A stretch of 64,000 nucleotides of DNA from Cryoendolithus antarcticus (taxonomy: Eukaryota > Ascomycota > Dothideomycetes > Cladosporiales > Cladosporiaceae): the NCBI GenBank assembly GCA_002077065.1, contig NAJO01000034.1, forward strand, positions 1 through 64,000. Reading direction: 5' to 3'. The notes below the pieces were generated by a model that had not been told where the DNA came from, searched no databases, and saw only the letters and a list, made by a program, of their open reading frames with translations. This document shows, in pieces, positions 51,878-62,683 of this stretch. The position numbers were made by a program, and so were the translations under genes. Numbering within the stretch: position 1 is the first letter of the stretch; each line of letters opens with the position of its first letter.

Positions 51878-53305
51878 ATGCCCCCCAAATCCACCCCCTC
51901 TGCCCCCTCCCAAAACAAATCCACCGACCGCAACGAATACATCCCCTCCTTCATCGCCAAAAAGCCATTCTACATAGACGACGCCACAGCCTCCCAAGAC
52001 GACTACCTCTTACATCAACGTCTTCAACACGAATCGTCCAAAGACTCCCTCGCGAACCAGACCTGGTATTCGAGAGGCGTCCGCGCCGGTCCGGCAGCGA
52101 CCAAGTTCCGCAAAGGCGCGTGCGAGAACTGCGGCGCGCTGACGCACAAAGTGAAAGACTGTTTAGAGCGACGGAGGAAGAAGGGCGCGAAGTGGACTGG
52201 CAAGGGCATTGCACAGGATGAGGTTGTGGAGGATGTGAAGCTGGGGTGGGATGCCAAGAGGGATCGCTGGAATGGGTTCGAGGCTCAGCAGTATCAGGAA
52301 GTTGTCTCAGATTTCGAGGCACTGGAGGAGGTGAAGAAGCTAGCTGCTGATGGAGAGGAGGAAGAGGGCACGAAGTACGAGGAGGAGACTGATATGGGGC
52401 GGCAGCAGAGCAAGGCTACAAGAAATCTGAGGTTGAGGGAGGACACCGCGAAGTATTTGCTGAATCTGGATCTGGAGAGCGCGAAGTACGATCCGAAGAC
52501 GCGGAGTATGGTTGACGCTGTGGAGAGCACGAACGAGTTGATTGCGGAAGAAGGGTTCCAGAAGGCTAGTGGAGATGCTGGGGAATTTGAGCGGGCGCAG
52601 ACGTATGCTTGGGAGACGCAGGAGAGGGGCGATAGGGATAAGGTGCATTTGCAAGCAAATCCTACAGCTGGAGAGATCACGAGGAAGAGGAAGGCGGAGG
52701 AAGAGCTTGTCAAGAAAGAGTCGCAGAAGAAAGCTCTACTCGACAAGTATGGCCCGCAGGACGCGATTGCTGTGAACCCGCTGAAGGATGCGCAAGTCAC
52801 AGAGAGTGAGCGGTATGTGGAGTATGATGAGCGAGGCAAGATCAAAGGCGCGCCAGCTGTTGCCGAGAAGAGTATGTACCCTGAGGACGTCTTCATCAAT
52901 AATCACACCTCGGTCTGGGGTAGCTGGTGGAGGGACTTCAAGTGGGGATACGCTTGTTGTCACAGCGTGATCAAGAACTCGTTCTGCACGGGTACCGAGG
53001 GCATATCGGCTGCAGAAGAGGCAGAAAGGTTCAGTAAAGGCATCGATCTACCTGGTGCGGAGGAGTCGGGGGCGTCTGTCGTTGTGCCTCGAGAGATCGC
53101 TTGGAAGGAAGAGGAGAGCGAAGAGAGATTTGTGCCAAACGCTGTCGACGCGCCGGAGAAGAGCAGTATGGATGAGAGTCGACGGCGACTCGAGGAGCTC
53201 AAGGGTGGTGTCAGTGAAGCAGAGATGGAGAAGTACAGACGAGAGAAGACGGCGAAGAATGACCCGATGGCGAACATGCTTGGGAAGGACGAGCTGCTGA
53301 GCTGA
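51878..53305 (+). CDS. SLU7: Pre-mRNA splicing factor SLU7
   Basis: A single exon of 475 aa. I chose ATG 51878 because it sits in an ideal GCCACC context and gives the family start MPPK. The zinc knuckle CX2CX4HX4C is at residues 82-95 ([14 protein letters not shown]). It is followed by [18 protein letters not shown], the [15 protein letters not shown] stretch and the conserved [17 protein letters not shown]. Slu7 acts in the second catalytic step of splicing and in 3' splice-site choice (established). The protein is acidic and helical elsewhere. Gene-wide shadow frames on the other strand are an effect of base composition. Confidence 0.94.
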   Translation: MPPKSTPSAPSQNKSTDRNEYIPSFIAKKPFYIDDATASQDDYLLHQRLQHESSKDSLANQTWYSRGVRAGPAATKFRKGACENCGALTHKVKDCLERRRKKGAKWTGKGIAQDEVVEDVKLGWDAKRDRWNGFEAQQYQEVVSDFEALEEVKKLAADGEEEEGTKYEEETDMGRQQSKATRNLRLREDTAKYLLNLDLESAKYDPKTRSMVDAVESTNELIAEEGFQKASGDAGEFERAQTYAWETQERGDRDKVHLQANPTAGEITRKRKAEEELVKKESQKKALLDKYGPQDAIAVNPLKDAQVTESERYVEYDERGKIKGAPAVAEKSMYPEDVFINNHTSVWGSWWRDFKWGYACCHSVIKNSFCTGTEGISAAEEAERFSKGIDLPGAEESGASVVVPREIAWKEEESEERFVPNAVDAPEKSSMDESRRRLEELKGGVSEAEMEKYRREKTAKNDPMANMLGKDELLS

Positions 53306-53618
53306 GTGTGTAGAGCGTATACCCAGCGATTGCACTATTGATCCTATGATCCACCAAGAAGTCGAATTGCTCAGCCGTCCGTGGGTGATCCCACGCTTCA
53401 TTCATATTGTAGATGCAGTACTTTCGTATCTCGTCCTCTCGGTTATCCATTATGTACCCTAGTCTGGAAGCTCGGACCATCAAAGCTTCGATCCACGACA
53501 CCATTGATACTTGACGACTGAATAAAGTCCGTCGAAACAACCAGCATTCAGAGAGAAACATCCCCCCATTTTGATACTATAGAAAGCTAGTTGCGGTAAA
53601 GCTAATCATACGCTCGCA
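53306..53618. other. Intergenic
   Basis: These 313 bases between SLU7 and the 129-aa gene have no gene recognised. Confidence 0.4.
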
Positions 53619-54008
53619 ATGCCGCCTTCCAGAGCCATTGCTCGTCTCGCCATCCGGCCCAGAGCGTCAACAGGTTGCCCCATTGCATTCTCATCGCCCA
53701 ACACCCCAGGAAAGTCTTTCTCCTCGCTTCCTCGTCTCCATCGCAGAATCGACGACTCCTCCTGGGCATCTGCGGCCCACAAACCCTCAATGGGTGGTGC
53801 GTCGTTCGCCCACTTGATCTCGGAGTTGTCTGCCACGAAGCCTGGAATGGAGAGTCTGCGGCAAGTTGGCGAGACGATGGACGAGGGTGATCGTGCGAGA
53901 GCGAGGAACGTGGCAATTTGGGTCGTGGGATTGCCGATTGTTGTGGGGACGGGACTTGTGGGGTGGAGGTTCGGGCGGGACTTCCTTGGAGATCGTGAGG
54001 GAGAGTGA
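53619..54008 (+). CDS. Small single-TM protein, likely mitochondrial (129 aa)
   Basis: An ATG-started frame whose first 20 residues (MPPSRAIARLAIRPRASTG) are basic, free of acidic residues and amphipathic, like a mitochondrial presequence. A single hydrophobic segment (VAIWVVGLPIVVGTGLVG) near the C terminus is followed by WRFGRDFLGD. No family is recognised. A minus-strand frame (53606-54232) overlaps it completely; I prefer this one because of the presequence plus membrane-segment architecture. Confidence 0.5.
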   Translation: MPPSRAIARLAIRPRASTGCPIAFSSPNTPGKSFSSLPRLHRRIDDSSWASAAHKPSMGGASFAHLISELSATKPGMESLRQVGETMDEGDRARARNVAIWVVGLPIVVGTGLVGWRFGRDFLGDREGE

Positions 54009-54067
54009 GGGAGAGCGGGAGTGGCGAATGGCTTCAAATTCTTGACCGGTCTACCCTCGCGCGCCAT

Positions 54068-54818
54068 ATGGACGACCAGGGCTCTGAGGACGATCTGATT
54101 TGCCATTGCGCTCCGGATCAACTCCACCTGCAAGGCAGATCCCAGGGCCATTGGATTGTGTGACTTGGCCACCAGAACCCGACACTCGTGATCTATCCGT
54201 TGAGCTCTATCCCCATAAAGCTCAATCGACACCGCCGCTGATCACAGCCCGAGGTTCGCCAACGGACCGACAGACTGGAGGACTCTCAGCCGCGACGGAC
54301 TCGTCCAGCAAATCGTCACAGGCAGCCGCATGCTCCTGGCCGGCATGCTCCTCACGCCAGCAGAGCTCACGCAAAATCTCAGCATTTACAGGACTCCCGT
54401 GCTATGTCGTGAAGCCAAAGCCATCTACATCGCGTGCAAGTGCATAGAAGCACGAGAGAGCATCCAGCGCTAGCCCTCCAGTCCCCCGCACGGGCACGAC
54501 AAACATTTCGACTCCAAGGCATCTTCGTCGGCAGCAGACTTCGGCGCAGCGTCGACGGGACATACGGATACCAAAAATGCTGCTGCTGCTGCAGTACCCG
54601 GCGCAGATGTCAAGGCGCATCATGCCGAGCTAGAGAACACATTCACGAAGATCCTCGAGGCGATGCAGTGGGATACCTGGTTCAGCTACACGGACCACAG
54701 ACTTCCGGACGAGCCGCCGACGGCGTGGGAGTTGCAGCGGTTGATGAACGAGCTGGAAAACGCACAGAGCGCGCTGATTGCTGAGATTGAGATCGACGAT
54801 ACGCGTGAAAGTGTTTAG
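54068..54818 (+). CDS. Hypothetical protein, provisional three-exon model
   Basis: Proposed exons: 54068-54159, 54221-54433 and 54482-54818. The middle exon encodes a plausible helical segment (LLAGMLLTPAELTQNLSIYR). The last exon carries a His/Ala-rich linker and an acidic helical end (LENTFTKILEAMQWDTWF, LMNELENAQSALIAEIE). Without the 48-nt intron at 54434-54481 the middle and last parts are in one frame, separated only by a TAG. The first exon is the weakest part. I do not recognise the protein. Confidence 0.4.
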
Positions 54819-54974
54819 AGACGAAATCGATTGCTTGCTATAATGCTAAATATGATGCTCATACAAACGGCCTCACCATGCCTCGAAAAAACAAATATCC
54901 CAATCTCGCGTCGCAGCCCCACGTGTCCCGGTACAACGTATTCCGAGCCCCCTTAATCCGTCTCAGCCTCCCAC

Positions 54975-57608
54975 CTATGCAGCGTTACCCACCTTCCCAA
55001 AATTCAACGTACTCTGCTTCAGTCCTTTCCCGTCCATCTTGCCCTTCCCCTTCGTCCCTACGCCACCACCCAATCCCCTCCCCACAGCCCCAGCAACACC
55101 CTTGAGCATCTCCCCAAACTTCCTCCTCTTCTTCGCCGGCTCCTCGTCTATAGTCAGCACATCGTCTTCGTTGAGACTGACTAGGCTTGTGGCCGAGGAA
55201 GCAAGTAGAGGCGCGACTTCATCGGCTTTGGAGAGGGTCTCGGAGACGGAGGGGGCGGTGGTGGGGCGAGAGATGGTTGAGTTGGAGGGTAGCGCTTCGG
55301 TGAATTTGGAGGTGCCGGTGCTGAGGGTGGAGTGGGTGCGTTTGTGGGTTGGACGGTAAGTGGAGGACTCGGGCTTGGGCTCGCGAGCCTCGGTGGTAGG
55401 CGGTGGAGCCTTGGTGGCGGCAGAGTCCTTAGGCTCGATCGCGGTATCGGCACTAGCCGTGATCTCGTGGACTGCTTGATCAATTCCGGGCTCGGGAGCC
55501 ATGATGGGCGATGCACTTGGAGAGGCTTCCTCCTTCACACCATCATCCGCACCAGCAGCGTCATCCCCCACAACATCTTTCACACTAAACTCCACAACCG
55601 TCTTCGTAGTCCTCCTCCTCTTCGGCTGCTTCACCTCCACCGCCTCCGCCGTTCTCTTGAGCGGCACTCCACTCCTCCTCGCCTCCAGCCTCGCAGCCCT
55701 CACACTCCCCTTCTCCCTTTCCGCCTTGGCCTCAAGCTCCTTCTTGAGATCATCCTTGATATCTCCCAACGTAACCCAGCCCCTCCAGCCAGCCTTCTTC
55801 CCTCCCTCAGCTTTCGCCTTAGCAGCATCTCTAACCTTCTTCTCAGCCTCTGCCTGCACCTTCGCGAGTCGTTCAGACTCCTCTTTCTGCCACTTCTTCA
55901 GCTCGTCCTTGCTCAGCCTGGCACATAAGAAGCCACGGCAACTGGGAGCGCCGCAATAGCAGCGTTGCCTCGTCTGCCCGAAATTGTCGAAATTGTAATC
56001 ATACGTTAGCTCCTCCCCAGTCTTAACCCCATTCTCCCCAGCAAACACCCCCATCCTCGGCGTCCCACCAACAAGACACATCCTCACCTCGCAGTTAGGC
56101 TCACAGCTGTGATTGACGAAACGAGCCATACTACCTTTCGTGCCGTCGATCACCAGCCCGCCGTCCAACTCCATGAGATAGTAGTTGTCCTTCCCGTTAT
56201 ACACTTCGTGCATACGGCGCTGACACTCGCCCTCAGAGATGATCTCACCGGTGTACTCCATTACGATGTCGCCAGGCGTGAACGCACGACAGGCTCGCAC
56301 ACCGAACCCCCGGTTGCCCGTGGCGAGAACTTCGACGCCGACGTCGTAAGCGCCTTTCTTCTCGAGCCGCTTGCCGAGCTCGGCGAAGGCGCGGTTGCCG
56401 CAATCCTCTGGAGAGAGGAGACAATTCTCCTCCGAGCATTCGTACTGCATGCTTCGATTGAGACACCACTCGCCACAGCCATGACCCTCTCCTTCAGCTG
56501 GTTGCTCGCAGCCGCAGAGGGAGCGCGGTAGAGCTTTGGCCTGAGCGCGACGTTTCCAAATGTCTTTCGCGTCGCCTATCAGCCGGTTCTTGTTGACTTG
56601 CGTCCAATCCCGAGGTTTTTGATGGTGTTTCGTGACGCTCGGGGCGAACACGTCGTAGGGAATGACGAAGTCGCGTTGTTTGGTCATATAGTCGAACATG
56701 GGCAGAGGGAGAAAAGGTAGCTTCGACGTCATGGGGGCTGGAGCATCGGACATCGCTGAGCTGGGCCGTTGCTTCGAGAGCTTCCTGCTGGCGCCTGATT
56801 GCGTGGAGTCCGGATTGGCAGTCTGCCCAACATAGAGCCCCTCTTTCTGCCATTTCTTCTCTCTCTTTCCTGTTGAGGCCTTGATCACCGGCAGAGGCTG
56901 TGTCATAGGCGCCGGCGCCTCCTCCTTCACGACCTCCTTCTTCGCCTTCTTACTCGGCCTCTCCAGCTCCTCCTCCAAGGCTTCCAGATCAATCTCGTCC
57001 AGCACGCCTCTGGGTCCCATCTCCAGCTCCTTCAGCAACTTCGTCTTCTTGACAGTCACTTCCTCCAGCTTCCTCTTCCCCGCCTCCATGACATCCCGTG
57101 ATCGCTTGCCAAGCACAGAGCTCACCTTCCCAGCCACGCTCTTGACGCGGTCCTTGACACTCTGCTGCCTGGACACGGGCCGTGGTGGAAGATCCGCAGG
57201 GATGGACTCTGTCAACGAGCTCTTCTTGGCTGCAGCCTTGGGCTTCGCGCTGCGTTCGCCTTCTGCATCGTCTACGAGCGTCCGCCCGGTGAGTCCGCTG
57301 ATACTCCGCCGCTTCGCTGCCTGCCCTGCATCCTCTTCCTGCTGCTGATCCGACAGGGTCTTGAGATTGTAATTCACGCTCGATCGCGCTCGTTTGGCAC
57401 GTCCACTCGGACCTGCCTCGTCCTTGCCCGACGCGATACTACTCGCGTCGCCCAAGCTAGTGGGCGGCGTTGAGGCAGCAGCAGCCTCTGACGCGTTGTC
57501 ATCGTCCATAGCCCCGCCAGCGACTTGTATGTTTGAGAGTGCGGAGGAAGACGTAGTCGACGACTCACGCGTCGTTGGGTCGAGCGGACGCGTCATCGTC
57601 GATAGCAT
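54975..57608 (-). CDS. ASH1: ASH1-like SET-domain histone methyltransferase
   Basis: An intronless frame of 877 aa starts at ATG 57608. The order is a disordered basic N terminus (1-350), the AWS domain (about 360-410: CGCEQPAEG, CGEWCLNR, ENCLLSPEDCGNR), the SET domain (about 415-540: GNRGFGVRACRAF, EYTGEIIS, MARFVNHSCEPNC, ELTYDYNF) and post-SET CYCGAPSC. The rest is a long charged tail. AWS-SET-postSET defines the H3K36 methyltransferases Set2 and Ash1. The lack of WW and SRI domains and the presence of a big N-terminal part favour ASH1, which in Neurospora marks poorly transcribed chromatin. The extreme C terminus, KQSTLNFGK, resembles a PCNA-binding PIP box. Confidence 0.88.
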   Translation of the reverse strand: MLSTMTRPLDPTTRESSTTSSSALSNIQVAGGAMDDDNASEAAAASTPPTSLGDASSIASGKDEAGPSGRAKRARSSVNYNLKTLSDQQQEEDAGQAAKRRSISGLTGRTLVDDAEGERSAKPKAAAKKSSLTESIPADLPPRPVSRQQSVKDRVKSVAGKVSSVLGKRSRDVMEAGKRKLEEVTVKKTKLLKELEMGPRGVLDEIDLEALEEELERPSKKAKKEVVKEEAPAPMTQPLPVIKASTGKREKKWQKEGLYVGQTANPDSTQSGASRKLSKQRPSSAMSDAPAPMTSKLPFLPLPMFDYMTKQRDFVIPYDVFAPSVTKHHQKPRDWTQVNKNRLIGDAKDIWKRRAQAKALPRSLCGCEQPAEGEGHGCGEWCLNRSMQYECSEENCLLSPEDCGNRAFAELGKRLEKKGAYDVGVEVLATGNRGFGVRACRAFTPGDIVMEYTGEIISEGECQRRMHEVYNGKDNYYLMELDGGLVIDGTKGSMARFVNHSCEPNCEVRMCLVGGTPRMGVFAGENGVKTGEELTYDYNFDNFGQTRQRCYCGAPSCRGFLCARLSKDELKKWQKEESERLAKVQAEAEKKVRDAAKAKAEGGKKAGWRGWVTLGDIKDDLKKELEAKAEREKGSVRAARLEARRSGVPLKRTAEAVEVKQPKRRRTTKTVVEFSVKDVVGDDAAGADDGVKEEASPSASPIMAPEPGIDQAVHEITASADTAIEPKDSAATKAPPPTTEAREPKPESSTYRPTHKRTHSTLSTGTSKFTEALPSNSTISRPTTAPSVSETLSKADEVAPLLASSATSLVSLNEDDVLTIDEEPAKKRRKFGEMLKGVAGAVGRGLGGGVGTKGKGKMDGKGLKQSTLNFGKVGNAA

Positions 57609-58363
57609 TCGTTGTAGTGGCTTGCGGTGTTGATGTACGGGAGCAGTGATTACAGGCAAGCTGAGCAAGACGCGTAGAGTGCAACGCTAAGATGGAAGAG
57701 AGCAGGTAGATGATGGTAGCGAGAAAGGCACAATGGACGCGGTGAATGCGTGATCAGCCCGTACATTCACCAGGCAACAAGGTGGGCAAAAATGAAGGTA
57801 GATGTAAAGTATATGGAATAAATTGGTGTTGTGTATGTAGAAGCTCGTGATGGTCAAGTTCGAGGCAGGCAGCACGCGAGTGGGTCCTCCAATCACCACA
57901 CACTTGACACGCATATTGCGGATGCAAACATTCCGCACACAACACTGGGGAGATTGCATGGGTGTAATGAACAGTACACATACGTTCTGGAGCTTCAAAA
58001 GAATCAGTGAGCAGCTTGCAAGGCATTGCGGTCGCCTGTAAAGCCGTCGATTAGGATCAGTTCACTCTGCGCCATGATGCTAGCCCGTTGCGATAGCCTC
58101 GGTTTTCGTAGGGAGTGTAGCTGATACAGATGTCGAGGTAGCAGAGATGAACGTCAAGTACTTCCGCGTGGCCCAAGACTGGAGGTTGATCTTTGACGCA
58201 GTGATGCTTGGCCACGTCAGGCAGCTGTCGAGGTCCGGAGTGTAGTGCGAGCAGCTTCAATACGGAAGCGGGCAGAAGATGAGGGACCGTGGTCAATTGG
58301 TAAGTCTCATTGCTGTAGACAGACTGTACACGCTCTCTTCGAACAGTAACCCAGTGCCTCCGC
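57609..58363. other. Intergenic, ASH1 promoter side
   Basis: About 755 bases were read, with a moderately A+T-rich stretch near 57780-57850. No gene was recognised. Confidence 0.4.
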
Positions 58364-59129
58364 CTAGTAGCCCTCCTTGCCCCACTTGTTGTACTTCTCG
58401 TGCAGTGACTGTGATGTTGGGTCAGTGTTTGTCCTGGAATATGACCTGCCTCAATGAAGTTGTCCATCGCCGCATATGTTGACGTAAAGGCAGAGCGATG
58501 AGCTTCAACATGCAGTCCTGCGCTTGGTCTTTCGAGGCGTTGATGCCCTTCCGAACTCTCGCTCGCGTGCCTTCTCCCCCTCACTCATCACCTCCCGACT
58601 CTCCGCCGTTCCACAAAGTAATGGAAAGACAGCACTCACCTTCGGCAGATTCACATTCGGAATGATAACCTCGTTCAACGCACTCGGCGCCTCCTTCCTC
58701 CGGCTCGTATCACCATGCGGATGGTACTCATACCTCGCACTCCCGCCCGTCTTCCACGGCTCCGTACCCTCAGCCTTGTGCACCGAAGCTTCGCTGGAGG
58801 AGGATGTCGGGTTGGAGCTGAAGTGCCAGCCGGCGAGGCCGAACGCACCGGACATAATGGCGAGGAGGATGTAGAGTTCGGGGTCGCGTTTGGCGCCTGA
58901 AGAAGTGTGTGTTAGTCTTGGGGTCCAATCCTCGCGGATAGGGCAGTTCCAGAAGGAGTGGCCGCGCGTGCAGGGTATCTGTACCTTTCGAGAGGACCTT
59001 TCGCTCTGCTTTGCGCGTGCCGGCCGCTTCTTCTGCTGTGGCCGATGGGGCGCTTGACTGTGGGCGGCGGATGGTGCGTGCTGGTGTGCGGATGGCCGTG
59101 AAGGCTGCGCGGCGGGCAATGGCTGACAT
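58364..59129 (-). CDS. Conserved fungal mitochondrial membrane protein (148 aa)
   Basis: Exons 58985-59129, 58640-58896 and 58364-58408. The N terminus (MSAIARRAAFTAIRTPARTI) is a clear mitochondrial presequence. After KGAKRDPELY comes one TM segment (ILLAIMSGAFGLAGWHF), then a hydrophilic domain with YEYHPHGD, EVIIPNVNLPK and the ending SLHEKYNKWGKEGY. The ending appears only after removing a 231-nt intron. This layout is typical of a conserved fungal inner-membrane protein of unknown function, and resembles small respiratory-chain accessory subunits; that role is inference. Confidence 0.72.
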
Positions 59130-59426
59130 GATTGCGGTGTCTGTGTGTATAGTTGAGTACTTGAAGGGCGAGCTCCCAATGATGAGGTGAACGGCATCGA
59201 GCTGCTAGTAAGGGCCGGCACTTGCCGCATCCCGCTGCAGACGAGGGGAAGGAACGTCTGCACCCCTGATCCACCCTGCTTATGTGAAGCACATTAATAG
59301 TCCGTCATTGACGTGTGTGTTATCTAGGTAGCGAGGAGTTTTGAATCGCATGATGTATACTAGCATGCGACCATGACCCAGACATCCTCGCGATCAGCGC
59401 ATCACTCCCAACGGTAGCGCGACCCA
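59130..59426. promoter_or_regulatory. Divergent promoter, mitochondrial protein / ERF2
   Basis: Between the two start codons lie 297 bases. No specific element was identified. Confidence 0.35.
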
Positions 59427-61478
59427 ATGGCGACCTACTCCTTCCCGACCTTCCTCGACAGCGACCCATTCCCCACGAATCCCGATCGCCGTCCCATATC
59501 CTCCGGCTCAGCGACGACAGACGGCACAAGCGAGTACGGCGGCGACGATGACTACACCTCAGCCAAAGAGCGACAGAGCAACATCGCATCGTCGCTCGGC
59601 CCCAATGGTCCGGCAGGCGAACCAGGACTTCCACCAAGCAGACCGAGCAGCATAGGCGCGGCGTCAGGGAAGAGGGCTTCAGTGCGATCGAGTCTGCTGC
59701 CACCGCCTTCAAGGCGAGGCTTAGCGGCTTTTGTCACGAGTCCGAAGGGCGCGACGAGGGATGGTGCGCGCAATGGCGAGAGGCCTATGTCGCCGAATCA
59801 CAGCACGCATGTGCCAATCATCGCGTCTGGGTTTGCGAATCCGATGAGCGGGAAGGATCTGCAAGCGCAAAGAGGGCAAAGGGGTTTTGTGACTGGTGGT
59901 GCGACCGTGCAGCCGCGAGAGCAGAAGAGGCAGACGCCAGAGGAGAGGGAAAGGGAGACGCGGCATCGGTATAGCAATGCGTCTGTCAACACGTTACGGG
60001 ACGGTCTCCCACCGACCACGGCCGAGGATGCGCCGCCTTTGCCGACGAGTCGAGGGACGGACGGGACATTCGACCATAACCAGACGTTCAGTATGGTTAG
60101 TGGGAACAGCACTGTACCGCTCACGACGCTGCGATCGGGTGAGGCCCATCAGGCAGATTTCAGCCCTAAGGTGCCGCCCAAGGATCTTCCTCGGCGATCA
60201 CCCACCAATCAATCCCTTCGCGCCAGTCTGCGCCTGAAGGCACGATCAGCAAGCTGGCAACGGCCCTCAGAGACCCACCAACAACTGCACTCCGATCCCT
60301 CCTCGCCCGCAAATGGCACATCCGAAAAGGCTACCGCTCAGCCCCCCTTCTCCTCAGATTCCTCCAGACCCACCCACGGCAAGAACTACGAATATTACGC
60401 CGGCGCGGCGAACTTCTTCCTCTCCGGCCGCCTCATAAACGCCCACGCCAAACCGATAAGCATAGCAACCTTCCTCCTGATCCTCATCCCCGCGATCCTC
60501 TTTCTCGCCTTCAGCGCACCGTACCTCTGGACGAACGTCTCTACAGCTCTACCGATAATATTTGCCTACATCCTCCTCTTAACCATATCCTCCTTCCTGC
60601 ACGCCTCGTTCTCGGACCCCGGAATCCTACCTCGCAACTTGCACCCGCATCCTCCAGCGAGCGCGGCTGAGATTGCTGATCCCCTGGCTCCCGGACCGGC
60701 GACGACGGAGTGGGTCTTAGTCCGCTCATTCCCTCCTCAACCTGCAAATCCAAATCCCGAGGCTGGGGCGGGCGCGGCGCATGCGATGGAGGTGCCGGTC
60801 AAGTTCTGCAAATCCTGCACGCTCTGGCGACCACCCCGAGCGCACCACTGCAGGATCTGCGACGCGTGTGTCGAGACCCAAGACCACCACTGCGTCTGGC
60901 TTAACAATTGTGTCGGCCGGCGGAATTATCGATACTTCTTTTCTTTCATTTCTTCCGCGTCGCTCCTCGCGGCGTTTCTGCTAGCGTTCACGGCGGCGCA
61001 TCTAGCTTCTTACCCTGGCGGTTTTGGCGGCGCGATTGGACGTGGGAGTCGCGTGCAGGAGCGCGCTGCGCTGGGGCTGATGATTTATGGGATTCTCGCT
61101 TTCCCCTATCCGGCGAGTTTGTGGGGCTATCACGTCTTCCTTATGAGCCGAGGGGAGACGACGAGGGAGTACCTGAACAGCCATAAATTTCCGCCTAAAG
61201 ACCGACATCGACCTTTCACTATGGGCTCCTCGCTGCAAGCCAGAGCGAAGAATATTCTTGCTGTTCTACTCCGGCCGCGGCCTTCTCAATACCTCGGCTT
61301 CAAGCGACAGTGGGAGCAAGGCGATGCGAGATTCGGGCACACTGTGCCCAAGAGGGAACGAAAGAAAGACGCCAAAGAGCGCTGGAGTGTCGAGTTGGAG
61401 AAGCTGCCGGGGAGTGGGAAGGGTGAGGGGAGTGGTGCGAGTGGGAGTGGGCATCAAGGGTCACCGAGGGCTGGGTAG
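59427..61478 (+). CDS. ERF2: Palmitoyltransferase ERF2 (DHHC family)
   Basis: An intronless frame of 683 aa. A long disordered N terminus is followed by YYAGAANFFLSGRLINAHAK, two TM segments, and the DHHC cysteine-rich domain (CKSCTLWRPPRAHHC, CRICDACVETQDHHC, WLNNCVGRRNYRYF). Two more TM segments follow, then a TTxE-like motif in GETTREYLNSH and a basic tail. The active site is Cys of DHHC. Yeast Erf2 with Erf4 palmitoylates Ras at the ER. The sequence SFSDPGILPRN-like ASFSDPGILPRNLHPHPP fits the DPG motif of the family. Its 680-odd residues match filamentous orthologues, which have longer N termini than yeast. Confidence 0.93.
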   Translation: MATYSFPTFLDSDPFPTNPDRRPISSGSATTDGTSEYGGDDDYTSAKERQSNIASSLGPNGPAGEPGLPPSRPSSIGAASGKRASVRSSLLPPPSRRGLAAFVTSPKGATRDGARNGERPMSPNHSTHVPIIASGFANPMSGKDLQAQRGQRGFVTGGATVQPREQKRQTPEERERETRHRYSNASVNTLRDGLPPTTAEDAPPLPTSRGTDGTFDHNQTFSMVSGNSTVPLTTLRSGEAHQADFSPKVPPKDLPRRSPTNQSLRASLRLKARSASWQRPSETHQQLHSDPSSPANGTSEKATAQPPFSSDSSRPTHGKNYEYYAGAANFFLSGRLINAHAKPISIATFLLILIPAILFLAFSAPYLWTNVSTALPIIFAYILLLTISSFLHASFSDPGILPRNLHPHPPASAAEIADPLAPGPATTEWVLVRSFPPQPANPNPEAGAGAAHAMEVPVKFCKSCTLWRPPRAHHCRICDACVETQDHHCVWLNNCVGRRNYRYFFSFISSASLLAAFLLAFTAAHLASYPGGFGGAIGRGSRVQERAALGLMIYGILAFPYPASLWGYHVFLMSRGETTREYLNSHKFPPKDRHRPFTMGSSLQARAKNILAVLLRPRPSQYLGFKRQWEQGDARFGHTVPKRERKKDAKERWSVELEKLPGSGKGEGSGASGSGHQGSPRAG

Positions 61479-62683
61479 GGGGAGGGGGGATTTCGTACGT
61501 GTTGTTTGTACAGATTTGGGCTGTTTGCAAGGCGTTCAAGGTCTGTGGGTGTACATATGGATGGACTGGAACTCCGCAGGGAGATGCGAGTAATGTGTGT
61601 ATACAGACTATTGTACCAACGCAGACGGACTGTACAGCTTGAATACTTCTTCTCCGTCTTCTCCCTGCTTCCTGCTTCCTGCTGCTTTCCGCAGCCCGCG
61701 CTCCTTGCCGTCCCACCAGACATTAAAATGCCAAAGCCTCTACTCCAGCCTGTGTAGATTGTTAGCCAATCTCTTCCGCAAGCGATTACTTCGTATGCGC
61801 GCAGGAAGTGTGTGGAAGAAGTCAGGAGTTGATATCGCGTTCTCAGCACCGCCGCTTGTTGCGGCTCTGAGTGAGCTGGGTGTAACGATTAGGTTGTGTC
61901 ATCTTTCTTTCGTCGGTCGTCGCTAGCCGATCGGTGTTGATGCGTGAGAGAAGAGGGCGCAGGAGACTTACGTGAGGGACCGACGAGAGCCATGGGCGGA
62001 GCGGCGGAGGTGACGATGTTAGGGAAGTGGTAGTAAGGGTATGAGCGAGATGGGAGCAGGGGTGTGAGAGAGAGGGAAAAGTTATGGTGGAGTGTAAAGC
62101 TTGAGGAGGCTGGATTGGGTTAGCGTGGTTTGGAGCACGACATGTCTCTAGATGCGCCTTCCTTCCCTCAATGAAGCATAAGCAGCTACAGGTTCCTTGA
62201 GAAAGCGATGTGGATGGCACATCACGGCTTGATACCTATAAGAGATGCGTAAGCCAGTGCGTCTGCAAAGTGTCACTGACTGTGCAGGATGCCGTGATGG
62301 CGTTGCTTGAACGTCTTTGTTGGTGAACTTGCTGAGCATGTGCTGAACCTCTAGCAATTTTACATGAGTGAGGCGTGTGCTTTCAATCAAGCACGTGTGA
62401 TTCGAAGTGTGGGAGCCGTGAAAACAAGCCTCATTTGATTGAACGAACGCTATTTCGCAGCCAATATGCTTGCATGCTGGGGTATAGCGAAGAGGTGAGG
62501 TGGAAGAGGACGCGCTCGGGTCGCGGTCGAGCTTCACGCGTGCCTTCCTCATCTATGGAGGCTTCTGCCTGGTTCGGCTCGCCACTTGCTGAAGATTCAC
62601 ACTTCGCTCACGTCTTCAATCGTCTTACCTTACACAAACACCAAGCTGTTGTGAGCAGTCCACTACAACACACGCACACAGCC
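61479..62683. other. Intergenic, about 1.2 kb
   Basis: Several short minus-strand frames exist (61843-62220, 62148-62552) without recognisable content. No RNA gene or repeat was seen. Confidence 0.45.

Noticed and set aside
51950..53280. Several long frames antisense to SLU7, and similar ones opposite ERF2 and ASH1
   Set aside because: They are produced by strong codon bias in the real genes and contain no family motifs.
54130..54215. tRNA-like words on the minus strand (AGCTCAACGGATAGA)
   Set aside because: The D-arm-like phrase is followed by no pairing anticodon stem, no TTCGA T-loop and no matching acceptor stem.
53606..54232. 208-codon minus-strand frame overlapping the 129-aa gene
   Set aside because: No domain, arginine- and proline-rich over the overlap as expected for an antisense shadow. 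The plus-strand protein has a presequence and membrane segment, so I prefer that one.
62148..62552. 134-codon minus-strand frame upstream of the F-box-like gene
   Set aside because: No recognisable motif and no neighbouring exons; treated as chance.
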